This document shows, in pieces, positions 34,908-46,442 of a stretch of DNA of 64,000 nt (positions are counted from its first letter, which is position 1; each line of letters opens with the position of its first letter). This DNA comes from Erythrobasidium yunnanense. Lineage: Eukaryota > Basidiomycota > Cystobasidiomycetes > Erythrobasidiales > Erythrobasidiaceae. Where the stretch lies: the NCBI GenBank assembly GCA_001600175.1, contig BCJC01000002.1:2949111-3013110 (forward strand). Reading direction: 5' to 3'. Both the position numbers and the translations under genes were made by a program. The notes beneath the pieces were generated by a model. It was not told the DNA's origin. It made no database searches and saw only the letters and a program-made list of their open reading frames with translations.

Positions 34908-35230
34908 GTCGCTGAACAGTTACGAGCTTGCTACCTTGCAGGCTCCCAGCGCGGTACTTGGAGAAGTGCGGGCTGTACGAAGAATCCTCTTGAGTTTCAA
35001 GCAACTTGCAACTGCTCTCATCCGAGATGGCGACCGGCACCAGTACGACATAGCAAGAGGTGTGATATCGAAATAACCCCGCGAAAAGCTACGTCCGCCG
35101 TGACATTTCGTGAGATCCAGGAAGGCTGTATTGGGGCGTAGCAACGCGCTTATAGACTAATAATACAACATATTCAGAGGTCTACCCGCAGACATCATAC
35201 CGTCGTTGAGCTGGCGCTCTACGCGACAGG
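34908..35230. other. Intergenic between array copies C and D, 323 bases
   Basis: Upstream region of copy C and 3' flank of copy D. Unlike the A-B gap, no lactonase fragment is visible here. Confidence 0.4.
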
Positions 35231-36874
35231 CTATCCGTACACAACATCGTGGCAGCCATGAATGCCACGCCGCTCCGCTAGCTCGCTCAGACCAGCGCAC
35301 AAGCGAGTCGCGTCCCCTTTGCTTTTCTCCGATTCTTTAGAGTAGACATGGCCGAAGATCCCCCAAAGGGCTGGCCAGGCGTGTGCGTCCAAGATGCGGT
35401 GCAGAATCGGACTGATCGCTTCTGTGTTATCGATGTCCCGCAATGTGTATGAGCAGAGCTTGAGCTGCGGCGCGACCAGAGTATGTATGAGCCCGCACGC
35501 CCATTCCGCTTGCATTTGTCCTTGAGTAAACAGCGTTAAAGAAATCAGCTTCGGTGCTTCGATAGGGCCAGGGAACCATGCTCCTTTCGATGAGACAGTC
35601 ATCGACGACTCGAGATGCACACTGAGCGACGACATGACCGGTGCAAAGGTATGTATGAGCGGCTCGTACAGAGCTGCGTCCATCCCTTCATCGTGAATGC
35701 GGCCACAGCTGAGTCTGACTTTCAGCGACACCTTCTTGCTATCGATTGCAGCTAGCAAAGCTTCGACCGGTTTTGGGTCGAATGGCAGGACCGGCCTACA
35801 GCGTACGCTTGCGGTGATATGCGTGAGGGAAGGCAATGCCATCTTCAGTAAGGCCGTGTAATTGTCGACCATTGATGCTACAGATTCTTCGCTTGTCGAG
35901 ATTTGTCTAAGGTTTGGGGCAGTAATTGCGGATAGGGAGGACGCGCTGAGATTACAGATATCCAGCTTCCTTAGTCTAGGGAAGTCTGTTGTGATTGAGA
36001 GGAGGTCTTGCATTTCGCTTCCCCCGTAATCCAAGCTGCGAACCGAAGCTAGACAGGCTGACAGCCAAGCTACATCTGCTTCCCGTTTGTCTGGTGGGCA
36101 ATTTCCTAGAATAAGTTCCTCGACTTTGCTCCCATCGACCAATTGCGAAACGAAAGGCACATCTTCCGACATTTCGACCTTCACCTTCTTTGGTGTCAAT
36201 CGAGCGCCCGAAAGTTCGGAAGCCTGCCCTACTGTGACAGTCCTCCCATCGCTGTATTTTTGCAGCTTAAGGTGTGCAGGATTGAGACCAGACTCGTACA
36301 AGGCCTTCAAACATGCGAAGGAAAACGGGTTGGAGAGACTGATTGTAAGGTGGAGTGAAGAGGCGCTCTGCGTAAGGTTTTTGAGACCCTCAAAGACCGA
36401 CAGGAATGTTGACGATTGAGCAGGATGAAGAGAGGCCTTCGGAATGGCGCTCTTATTGCCCCACGGGTGATGACAGTAAACTGAAACCAGCAGTTCCTTC
36501 ACGTTTACAAAGGCCCTCGCAGCTCCTAGTGTCTGCACGTCTTGCGTGCAACCTGGCTCCAGGAATTGGTAAGAGAAGAGCTCGAAGCCCAGAGTACGAA
36601 TGAGCGGCCGAATCCACTCTGGACAAGACGCTAGCTTGTTTGCAGGAGGGATGAAGGCATTGTCCGTCCACGCAGTTCACACGTCTTGAAGAGTAGAGCA
36701 GACTGCGCAGCGACAATTTCAGTACGACCAATCTGCCTTTGCGAGTACGGCTCAACACACGGCAGCATCGTGGAGTCTCCCTCTTTTCACGTCGGCAAGC
36801 CTAACCCTCCCTAGGACTAGATTGCTGCAGTGCTGAAGGATGCCATCAAGTACCTCGCGAGGTAAATCGACCAT
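35231..36874 (-). CDS. F-box-like/LRR-like protein, array copy D, with a probable frameshift
   Basis: Exon 1 (36761-36874) encodes VDLPREVLDGILQHCSNLVL and RLADVKRGRLHDAA, the array's F-box-like start. Exon 2 opens with SALLFKTCELRG in frame, but the rest of the family sequence (KLASCPEWIRPLIRTLGFEL onward) is in another frame, so a one-base shift lies near 36660-36680. From there the frame is open to 35231. The leucine-rich body includes LRKLDICNLSASSLSAI and APKLISLTLFTQG. It lies 60-80 bases after no known repeat but only about 250 bases from a run of Ns, so an assembly error is possible. Confidence 0.65.
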
Positions 36875-37392
36875 GTCGCGAATCAGAGATGGATCCCGGG
36901 GCCGACTTCGCTTGATCTTCGTTACTCAGNGGGGGGGGGGGGGGGGGCANNAAGGCCANAAGCTGCAGGAGCAATGCGCTTAGGGGACCAGTTCTTGCAA
37001 CAATTCTTTATCGGATGGTAGTCGATAAAAGCGAGACCGCAGAGAGGAACATGAAGGGCTCCTGACAAGCTTGAGGCATCTGCAAACCACAAGACTACGA
37101 CAGACCTTCGATGATGTGACTGCCTGGAATCATCAAGGACAGCCAGCCTCCACGCGTTAACGGTATGAAAGACCGTCAGACTGATTGTCCGATGACGAGG
37201 CAGTAGGGCGTCTACCGTACAGCAGCCGAAGGTCAAAGCTCTGTTGCGGAATCCTGCTTTCTTTCTCGCTCTCTTGTCCTGTTCCCTCCGCTTCTCTTCT
37301 TGACCCTCATTCTCGCTAAGCAAGTCGTCCATCCTTCGGGTCTTCTATTCGCGTGCCTGCTGCTCACTCGAAGCCCTGCTACGCCCATCCAT
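36875..37392. other. Divergent region between copy D and sulfotransferase-like gene 2, 518 bases, containing an assembly gap
   Basis: Holds the putative promoters of both flanking genes and the G-run with Ns listed next. No gene was supported. Confidence 0.4.
36930..36958. other. Low-quality assembly patch
   Basis: A single N is followed by 18 or so G residues and four more scattered Ns. This looks like a gap join or failed base calling, not a biological G tract, and shows that this is draft sequence. Confidence 0.9.
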
Positions 37393-38453
37393 ATGTCACC
37401 CACCACTATCTGGCTCTGGGCTCATCCCAGATCGAGGTGAGTCTCTGCGACTGCTTGCGATTCAAAGGCTTATCTGGCATGGTTCCCTCAGATCGACCCT
37501 GTTCGAGCGCTTCTTCCTACAGCATCCCGCATGCGATGTCCATCATGAGCCGCTGAGTAAGTAGCGGCGCTGCTTCATCGCATATAATGCTGACCCTGCC
37601 TATCAGCCGATGCATACTACATGGGTCCAGAAAGAACGAGCGTCCGCTTCTCTGAGGAAGAGATCACGAGAAGATGGCCTCACTTGGCAGACGCTACTTT
37701 CGAAGGTAGATGGAAGAAGGCAACTACGCCTAGCGAAGGCAAGAAGCTTTGCTTTGTCAAGGATGTGAGCTGCTCAGCTTTGAGAGCCAGAGATTCGATG
37801 ACTGACTGGTCAAAAACAGATGGCAGAGATCATCTATCTGCCCACTCCTCATGCAGACACCGCTCGCAAGCCGCCTGAAGAGGGCAACCCAACCCTCATC
37901 CCGGAAAAAATGCTCATGGATCCAGCTATCATGCACGTCTTCCTGATCCGCAACTTAGAAGATGCCTTCTCCTCGTTCGAGAAGGTCAACAGCCAGCCTG
38001 TGGTTGGAGATGGTCATTTGAACGCGCAGAAGCTTGGTGTACACGAAATCCGCAGCCTCTATGACTTCATTGTCAGCAAGACGCCAGAGGGGCAAGCAAA
38101 GCCGATCATAGTCAACTCCGACGATCTCCTCGATAAGACCGAGGCAGTAGTTTCGACTATTTGCAAGCTTGGAGAACTCGAGTTCGATGCCAGCTTGCTA
38201 AAATGGGAGGCCAAGGCTGCCAACGCCGAGCAAGCTTTCGGTAAATGGAAAGGCTGGCGTGAGTGTACTGACGAGCATAATAAACGTCAATCGCTGACTT
38301 CAATATCCAGACGACGATGCTCTGGCTAGTACAGGAGTTGACAAGACGAAGCGTGGGCGGAAGCGAGTGATATCTGACCAAGTTAAGGCGGCCATCGAGG
38401 ATTGTAGATCTGATTGGGACTGGCTAGCTTCGAAGGCACACCACTTCGGTTGA
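37393..38453 (+). CDS. Sulfotransferase-like P-loop protein, copy 2, intact
   Basis: Exons 37393-37436, 37492-37556, 37607-37764, 37820-38258 and 38311-38453 give 282 residues. The N-terminus TTIWLWAHPRSRSTLFERFF with HHEPLTDAYYMGPER is typical of fungal sulfotransferase-fold proteins with a PAPS-loop-like HPRSxST. HVFLIRNLEDAFSSFEK fits the 3'-phosphate loop, and KPIIVNSDDLLDKTE follows. In the broader family these proteins may move sulfuryl groups from PAPS, but many fungal members have no assigned activity. All introns are GT-AG. It is the intact paralog of the gene at 32.1 kb and repeats the same position after two F-box-like genes. Confidence 0.8.
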
Positions 38454-38628
38454 GACGTACGGCATTGGAGGTGAGAGGCCGGCTTCAAGCAGTTGGGTCT
38501 GGCTTCGTCGGGGTAGCTCTTGAAGAACGTCGCGTTGAACAAAATGCGTGTAACACAGCAGAACTTTGGGAGGAAAGAGAAGCGTTGTGCTTGCCAGAAT
38601 AGGGGTCTTGCTTCGACCATCTACATGG

Positions 38629-40802
38629 ATGCCGCCCAAGGATCGTGCTGAGATGGGCGCAGAAGCAGAGCATTTCGTGCTTGAGGACCACGAGCTGGAC
38701 GACGAGGAGCGCGGACATTCGCAGCTGCGACCAGAACGAGAAAGCAACGACGACGATGACGGCTCGCCGGGATATGGAGGGAAAGCTGCCAGCGACAGAA
38801 GATATACCTACGATGAAGAAGACGATGCGGACGAAATCAAGGACGAGAAACGCTTCAAGTACTTTCAAGAGTTGCCAAATGCAAGAGATCTTAGGGATTC
38901 AAGGCCAAAGATACCGGGCGCCTTTCCTATAGCCAGCGGGCTGGCATTGCTAGTCTGCGTTGGCTATCTCATTGCATGGATATGCACGTCCATCACCCGC
39001 TACTCCCATGTCACGAAGGTGGGTGCCTTCAATGTCTCAGCGAACCTCCGCTAAAGCTACTCACATCAGGTCAATGTTATTCTGATGGTATCGGATGGCT
39101 TTGGTCCAGCTTCAGAGACTTTCGCACGAGAATACCTCCAATACCTCATCGAGAGCAACCATCCGAGTATACAGGCAGGCGGAAGATGGGCATCTCTTGT
39201 CCCCGAAGCAGGACCTACAGACTATCGCATGACTCTACCGCTGGACTCCATCTTGATTGGCTCCTCGCGTACAAGATCATCAGATTCTTTGGTCACAGAT
39301 TCGGCTGCTGGCGCGACAGCCTTTTCGTGCGCACTCAAGACATACAATGGAGCGATAGGCGTAGAGCCTACCAAACGTGATCCATGTGGCACTGTCCTAG
39401 AAGCTGCCAAGCATCAAGGATATCAGACTGGCCTAGTCGTCACAAGCCGGATCACGCACGCAACTCCAGCTTCTTTCTATGCGCATGTACCGGACAGAGA
39501 TATGGAAGCACGGATAGCGGAGCAGCTGGTTTTAGATCATCCTCTCGGTCAGCAAGTCGATCTCGCATTCGGAGGCGGACTCTGCTTCTTCCTCCCGAAT
39601 ACCTCCACTACATCATGCAGAGCCGACAACAAAGACCTGATAGAGGCAGCCAAAAACAAGCGAAACAATAATCCACGCCTTTCTGTTATTACCTCCAGGA
39701 AAGAATTCGATGACCTGCCTGCGGATGCTTCGAGTATAGGGACGATAGGGCTGTTCAACAGGGATCACATGGAGTATGAGGTAGACAGGCTAGCTATGAG
39801 CGAAATAGAAGAAGAAAGGGAACCTACATTGGCCGATATGGCTGAGAAAGCCATCAAGATCTTGCGAGCGACCGTCAGCCGATCGAACGCTCATGGCTTC
39901 TTCCTCATGATCGAAGGTGATCAAACTCAGACTCTTGCTAGACTCCAGCTGATGACCTTCTTTCAGGCTCGCGAATCGACATGGCAGGCCATTCGAACGA
40001 TCCGGTTGGCCATATACACGAGATCCTCTCTTACCAAGCTACCGTACAGAAAGTCCAAGCACAAATCGACGAGATGAACGCAGCTGGCAACCCATCTCTT
40101 CTAATCAGCGTATCTGACCACGAAACAGGAGGGCTCAGCTTGGGGAGACAGCTAGATAACGAGGTCTACCCTACTTATGCATGGTATCCCGACGCTCTGG
40201 TCAATGGTACTCGAACGTCCGTCAAAGTGGCTCAAGCGATACGTGACCAAGCGGATACTATCGATATTGACGGCGTGCGGAGCCTGCTGCAGAATCAGCT
40301 GGGAGTCTCGGATGCCGATGATGAAGAGATTGCTGCGGTGCTGAAGGACAAGGACGATACAACACTTTGGTTCTTGGACCATACACTCAGCAAATTGACA
40401 AGTCGCCGAGCTCAAGTAGGCTGGTCAACGGAAGGCCACAGCGGTGTTGATGGTGAGCTTCTTTCCCCTGCAAAAGGAGTCAAAATTGCTTACCTCTCTC
40501 TAGTCAACCTGTATGGCTATCCAAGAGCGCTTGTCGCACCTTCTTTGGGAGGCAGCAGAGAGAACACCGAAGTAAGCGATGTCCGAAACAACAATTCCCA
40601 TTGCTGCCTCTGACACTGCCGCTAGATCGGTGTCTTCATTGCAACGACGATGAAACTCAATCTGAAGCAAATTACTAAGTCACTGCAAAACAACATCAAG
40701 ACTTGGTACGATAGTACTTCGGCGAAGCTAGATGGTCTGAGCGTAGATCGCGGGCATGGTACGGGAAGCGTAGCACACTACCATGGTGAACATCGTCATT
40801 AA
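38629..40802 (+). CDS. PHO8: Vacuolar-type alkaline phosphatase (PHO8 family)
   Basis: Five exons (38629-39018, 39070-39916, 39967-40452, 40504-40571, 40626-40802) give 655 residues. The N-terminus is an acidic cytosolic tail followed by one signal-anchor helix (IASGLALLVCVGYLIAWI), the type II layout of vacuolar Pho8. Catalytic motifs are VILMVSDGFGP (metal Asp), LVTDSAAGATAFSC (nucleophile Ser), RITHATPASFYAHV, MIEGSRIDMAGHSND (metal Asp/His), VSDHETGGLSLG and WSTEGHSGVDV (metal His). The enzyme removes phosphate from small esters in the vacuole lumen. The Asp/Glu-rich tail (ESNDDDDGS, YDEEDDADEIKDE) is longer than usual. ATG 38629 was chosen because it begins the frame leading into the tail; 38653 is an alternative. 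Confidence 0.93.
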
Positions 40803-40966
40803 GCAGTAGTTCGTGAGAAAATCGCAGTCTATGTTGTTGCGTCACAGCTAGCAGTATGCAGTCTTCGTTCAGTCGTTACAACCGAGCAGTATCGTACAAA
40901 TGTAGCAAGCGAGTACCTCTGGAGATCCTAAGTAACTTTCATCTTGTCTGCATTGCCTCCGCAGTA

Positions 40967-43251
40967 TCAGGCATCACGGACTCCAGCTGCCTCGTAAGCT
41001 TGTACAATTTTTGCCAGCTTCTTCTGTCGTACTCTCTCAAGGACCAGCTTCAGCGCTCGACTGTTCCTGTCCTGTATCACTTCCAAAAGTCCGACAGCCA
41101 GAGGCAGATGTACTGATGAGTATTCAGCTCAGCCCAGCCCTCCTTAAAAGATCCGAGACACTTACTCTTCGGCCCCACGTCTGAGTAACTTGGTTTCCGC
41201 GTAGGCAGGTCAAGCCTATAGCCGTTTAGGCCAGCGACGAGCGGGTCTTCCGAGTAGCGGTCATCGATCTCTGGGTAAACGAGTATCGCATCCACTGTAT
41301 CGGGCGATACGAGCCGTTCGATGTATGGCACTGGACTGTTCAGCTTACTGCACAGCTCAACTAAATGCATGCCCTGACAAAACATGAAAACGCAGTTAGT
41401 TGTGCATTCACGACAAGTCATTGTCCTGACTCACACAGAATGCATTCAGCATAACCTTCTGCAGGGCTCGTTTGATGACTGTTTGCAGATTATACTCCTT
41501 CGACAGGTTGAGACCTGCCAGGTTCAGAGCGACTACAAGCTCGGTCGACGAGAGCCAAGGGTACGCCAGGAGGTGTATGATCGAGTCGAAGGTAATTCGT
41601 GCACTTATGAACTCGGGCTCTTGGCCTTTAGCTAGCGAAATCTTGTTCTTGAGGTGCAAGACTAGCCAGAAGGCATCGAGTTCGGGTTGTGACTTAACGA
41701 AAAGTGGACAGTCGTGAAATGATGATAGAAGCGAGTCACTAGGAGGCGGATCGTGTCTTTTGCGGCCCTCTCTACGAACGCGCTTGGACTTGTGCAAGAC
41801 TTGCACATACCTGAAGTAGCAGGTCTCGAACTTCGGAGTCTCTTCCAATAGCCGCGTGCCCCGATACGAGCACAGCAGCAAAGTGATCATATCTCTGTGA
41901 GGCGGAGTGCCAATCAGCCAGTCATCCCTATTTGCGTGTTCATGCCTTACTTGTATACTGTGGCACGATCCGCGGCCTGTAGGAAAGCCCGCCAGTGCTC
42001 AGCGGCGTAATTGAGACTGAGAGCACCCAGAACAAATCTGGGCGAGGACGAGTCAGCTGACACGCACATTAGCCTTTATTTCTGCGCAGGTGATGTACCA
42101 GACTAGACTAACAGTCGAGAAGAGAGTATCCATAGCGGTACAGCCCCGCTTCATACCGCTTGAAGAGGCATTTCGCTGCGACTGGGTTAAACCGACTCTC
42201 GGGTCGTGCAATATGCTTTGTCGAAGGAAAGGTTGTACATGTTGTCAGCATCCGCGCTTTCTACATCGTTAATTTTACATACTCCTTGCATGTTCATCGG
42301 AAGACCGACCTCGCCGCGAAGCTGGTGCAGATGGCTAGAATCTGGTGTTGGGGCGATGTAAAATTGGCAGACTGATCGTAGAAAGGGCCATAGAGCAAAG
42401 GGTGGAAAGTCTACAGTTTCTTTAAGCGTTTCCAGCCGCCATTCTAAGTCATGTGCTTTCTGCAGTAGTACGATTGCGTAGTCGACTGCTAAGGCCCGCG
42501 AGTAGATAGGTGAACCATGTCTGCTCATTACGAAATGTATTTGAGTGTACAGATTCCTCAGCATTGCCTCTCGATGCGCTTACGTTTCCAAGGCTTTGAC
42601 GAAAGCCTCGCGATTCTGGAGAAGCATCGGCGTAGGTACTTGCTGATGTGAGGCACCGTCTGGAGGTTGATAATCGCGAATGGCCCTTGAGATATACGAT
42701 CTTGCTTGTCCAGATATCATATTGGGATTACCGACAGCTTGCCGAGGTCCAAAAGCAAACTTCAAGTAAGTATGCAGCTGTTGCACAGTTTCCATGTAGA
42801 CAGTGGTTTCGCCAGGTTCGCCTGAGCATCGGACTAGAACTCTTCGGTTTTGCCTCTGATGGCCGTCCATGATTAGATTGTAGAGCATATATTCGGAACA
42901 TCGGCTAGTCCTTCGTAATAGTAACTGTATTTGGAGATTCGTATCAGATTATCGAAAGGAGGACGTGTTCCCTCCTACTTTGTATACTGGCTCACAGCGG
43001 TCGCCGAGGTATAAAAGGGCATAGTATACCGTCTCATTCTTGTAGTAGCGAGCTTCGAGCCAGCGCGCAATGTTCAGGGTATTGCAAGCGATGCTATGGA
43101 ATCGCTTGTTTGTCCTCGATAACCGATTGGGATGGTCAACGTGCAGGAAGATGGCCAGAAGGAGCTCGTCGGGTAGCTTGGAGAAGGCATCTATCGTGGT
43201 TTGTGACGTTGAGAGGGACAGATCTGGTATCGGCGTCGAGTCCAGCTGCAT
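40967..43251 (-). CDS. F-box protein, second family, copy E
   Basis: Eight exons (42979-43251, 42584-42924, 42283-42520, 42113-42215, 41951-42056, 41435-41894, 41166-41373, 40967-41112) give 624 residues. The F-box is clear at residues ~25-60: LPDELLLAIFLHVDHPNRLS, then RTNKRFHSIACN. The C-terminal part has helical, ankyrin- or ARM-like hydrophobic stretches (SIIHLLAYPWLSSTELVVAL, LAVGLLEVIQDRNSRALKLV) and ends with LAKIVQAYEAAGV. The intron positions, including a gttagt donor after YSLLDC, correspond one for one with the neighbouring copy F. It is presumably a SCF ubiquitin-ligase adaptor. It is not related in sequence to copies A-D beyond the F-box. Confidence 0.8.
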
Positions 43252-43579
43252 GATCAGCCCGGCTCAGCTTGACGCGAGCTTGAAGTGTAGAAGTCGAGGT
43301 GCGAAACGGGCGAGGAGGGAGGTGTTGCCAATAGCAAGATTTTGGTTCTACGGACTTATGTCTTCTGTGGTCCTTTTGGCTCGAAGAGTTGCAGACAGGT
43401 TGAAGGTCAAGCCGAGCAACAAGACCTTGTCATTCTCGAAATGCCAGAGCAGAAGAGCAACATGCATTGAGTGAAAGCAACAACAAACACAAAAGCTATC
43501 GTATCCGCCCTTCAAGAGCATCCAAACTGGCATGCTTCCAGACGACCACCTTTTCCCATCCTCCTGTCGGCAGAGCTAT
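43252..43579. other. Intergenic between the second-family F-box genes, about 328 bases
   Basis: Upstream region of copy E and 3' flank of copy F. No further feature was recognised. Confidence 0.4.
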
Positions 43580-45956
43580 TCACAGCTTGACTCCCGCACT
43601 TTCGTACGCCTTGACAATCTTGCCGAGCTTCTTGGCTTTTGCGCGTTCTAGAATAAGCTTGAGGGCCGGACTTTTTCGATTCTTGACAAGCTCTAGGATC
43701 GCGAAAGCTAGAGGAAGATGGCCTGCAGCAATGACAGCCATAATGAGGGAAACTATCAGTTATGCGCATTGGCAAATTGGAAGTGACTCACCCTCAGGAC
43801 CCATGTTCGAGTACTTAGGATGCTCGACCGCAAGACTCGCTCGATATTGCTGCAAGCCTGTGATCGATGGATCTTCTGTATACGTGTCGTCCAAGTCGGG
43901 TAGTACTAGCACTGCATCGACCGTTTCCGGTGATATGCGAGCCTCGATAAACCCCTCGACATCCCAAAGTCTCGAAGACAGTTCGAGCAGGTGGGACCCC
44001 TGTATGGAAGCATTTTAATCAGCCATTCTGTGAATGTGGCGCCTTGCGAGACGGCAGCAGCTTACACAGAACGCGTTCTGCAAGACCCGCCCGATCGCAG
44101 CTTGCACAAGAGCGAACAGATCCACATTCTTCGGTAGGTACAAAGCAGCAAGCTGCAGAGCTGCCGTGATGTCTCTTGCTGAAAGCCAGGGGTAGGATAA
44201 TAGGTGCAAGATCGACTCGTTAGACACCCTTGCTCGCAGGAAGGAGGTGTCTTTCTCCATGCCGGGCATAAGCTTCTCTTTGATTTTCAAGATGAGCCAA
44301 AAGGCGTCCAACTCGGCGCGATGCTGGACGTAAAGAGGCACTTTGCGGAACGAGGCTGCCAAGGTAGCATCCTGCGGGCCAGTCGTAGGATTCGGTACGG
44401 CCTGGACCTGCAGAGGGAATATGCCGACCCTTGCTGTATTTGAGATATAGGTTAGGTAGGAAGTCTGGAAGCGTTCACTTTCTTCCAGCAATCGCTCGCC
44501 TCTGTAGGATCGCAAGAGATGTACGACCATTTGCCTGTTCAAGTTTGGAAGGGTCAGAGCTGTTGATCAGGTTATGACAAAGTGTTGCTATGTTCTCACG
44601 GAAACTCGCGATCCCGCCCGACTTGCTTAAAGAAGGCACGAAGCTGATATGCGTTGCGTGTGCACGAGTTCTTGGGAATCAGACGGTGAGCTAGATAGGT
44701 TGCAACGTCGTTGATGACTCAGTACTTCGCACCACAGTGGTCGAGCGGTAGGCATAGGCGTACAGTCAAGCACTGTATAGCCGTACCTGTAAAACGTAGA
44801 CCCAGCTTCTCTCAGCAGGTATACTGCCGACGATAGAGGATGATCTGCAGTGAACATCGGCTAGTAGGGAAACGCGTTCCGATTGTAGAAGGGCCAGAGA
44901 TGTTGAGAAAGCTGCGTCAGCTCGATCCTGACGCTGTTTTTCTTGCAAGAAAGTCACGCACTAATACTGCACCCCATACACCTGCATGAGCCCTGAAAAT
45001 ACGGCATCCCTTATCCCGAATCTGACGCAACCAATAGTCAAGAAGCGGCTCCAGAAATGACCATTCTCGAAACGATGGAAAGCCAGTGATGTTACGTAGG
45101 GTCTTAAACCACCACTCGACGTCATTGTCTTTGAGGAGGATAGCCAAGGCCAGGTCGACGGCTAAGGCCCTATCGAAGGCTGGCAAGCCGCGCCTTCAGT
45201 ATCGAGCAGAATATATCGTCAGCCTCCCTGTGCTCCTATGAGCTGCACGGTCGAAATATGGACAACTCACGTTGTCAGAAAGGTCTGAACGGCCGTCCTG
45301 TCATGAGACGCTTCGACGATGACAGGTTCTACAGGCCATCCGTGGGCGTCGATGAAGTTCATAGGAAGGACGCCAACCAGAGTGCCTATCTTTCGATCAT
45401 CTTCTCTTGCATGCTCATGAAGGCTGTTTTGCACGCCCGCCTTGAAGCGGCTGGGCTTCACAAGCTTGACCAAGGAGATTGCTGTTGTAGTCTTAACAAG
45501 CCTTGACTTGGGTTGTTGATCTGCTGGGCTGGTGAATGAGTGGAAGTGGGCGTCTGCTGAACAGACCCTATTGTGACCGAAGCAGACGATACGCGTAAGG
45601 AGCCAGGACGAGCAGGTAGCGCCTTTGTTGAGCAGTATCTGACGAGTCGGGAGTCAGTCAGTCACCAACATTCACGCATCAGTGGCAGAAGGCAGCAGGC
45701 AGAAGCTCGAGGGTCCGCAAGTTCTCGGACCAGAACCAACCTCGAGAACCTGAGCCGGACAGTCGTAAATGCGATGCAATGCTTCAAATATCTGCTCATT
45801 GCGATAGTAGCGGTGTTGGATCCAGCGAGCTTGATTGATATAGTCACAGCCGATTTTCTTGAAGGCCTTGGAGCTGCAGACGAAGTTTGTCGGGACGTCG
45901 ATATGGATGAAGATATTGATCAGGACCTCTAGGGGCAGCGCAGGCAAGGCGCTCAT
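43580..45956 (-). CDS. F-box protein, second family, copy F
   Basis: Eight exons (45741-45956, 45271-45638, 44980-45193, 44764-44860, 44600-44690, 44066-44534, 43792-43999, 43580-43722) give 601 residues. The N-terminal F-box reads LPLEVLINIFIHIDVPTNFV, then SSKAFKKIGCD. Conserved pairs with copy E include RALAVDLALAILLKDNDVEW against RALAVDYAIVLLQKAHDLEW, and SILHLLSYPWLSARDITAAL against SIIHLLAYPWLSSTELVVAL. The two last exon pairs end with the same LGKIVKAYESAGV motif. Copies E and F are an old tandem duplication with fully retained intron structure. Cellular role inferred as substrate adaptor of SCF ligase. Confidence 0.8.
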
Positions 45957-46442
45957 GGTGCGCCGCCCTCGTTGTGGTCCCGCTGGTCAGCCAGCAGTCG
46001 CGCAAATTTAGAGCCGGACGAAAGCAGCGTCGAGCGGCAGACTGATCCATTTGGTACAGGCTCCGGTCTTGAAAGATGAAGACAACGAGAAGCACGCAAC
46101 CTAGCTAGTTCTACTCGATTCTTTCTCGATATCACCTCGCTCGTTGACGCGTCTCAGGCACTATCCTTGCCTCGCAAAAAGCGCAATTTGAAGCTAGCTC
46201 GGTAGCTAAACCTTGAGGGAGCATGCAGCTGGGACAGGAGCCAGACCCAGAGACGCAGCATGGGAGCTCGAGGGAAGTCACTGCCTCTTGCGGTTTGTGG
46301 TACTTCTTCAGCCCATTTGACAAAGAAAGACGAGGGTCGCCGTCGTTTCGCACGTTCGGTGGTCAAGGAGGAAGAAGAAGAAGAGTTCTGCCCGAGCAGG
46401 AGACAGTTTGCCTTTTGATCATCAATCGAAGAAAGGTCTCCA
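45957..46442. promoter_or_regulatory. Divergent intergenic region, 486 bases
   Basis: Copy F (minus) and the disordered-protein gene (plus) both start here. A GAA-rich run (gaggaagaagaagaagag, 46367-46384) lies about 60 bases upstream of ATG 46443. No gene was supported. Confidence 0.4.

Noticed and set aside
36930-36958. G-quadruplex-like tract
   Set aside because: Surrounded by Ns; best explained as an assembly join.
27739-38453. Array as a transposon-borne cargo block
   Set aside because: No transposase, reverse transcriptase, terminal repeats or target-site duplications seen around the units.
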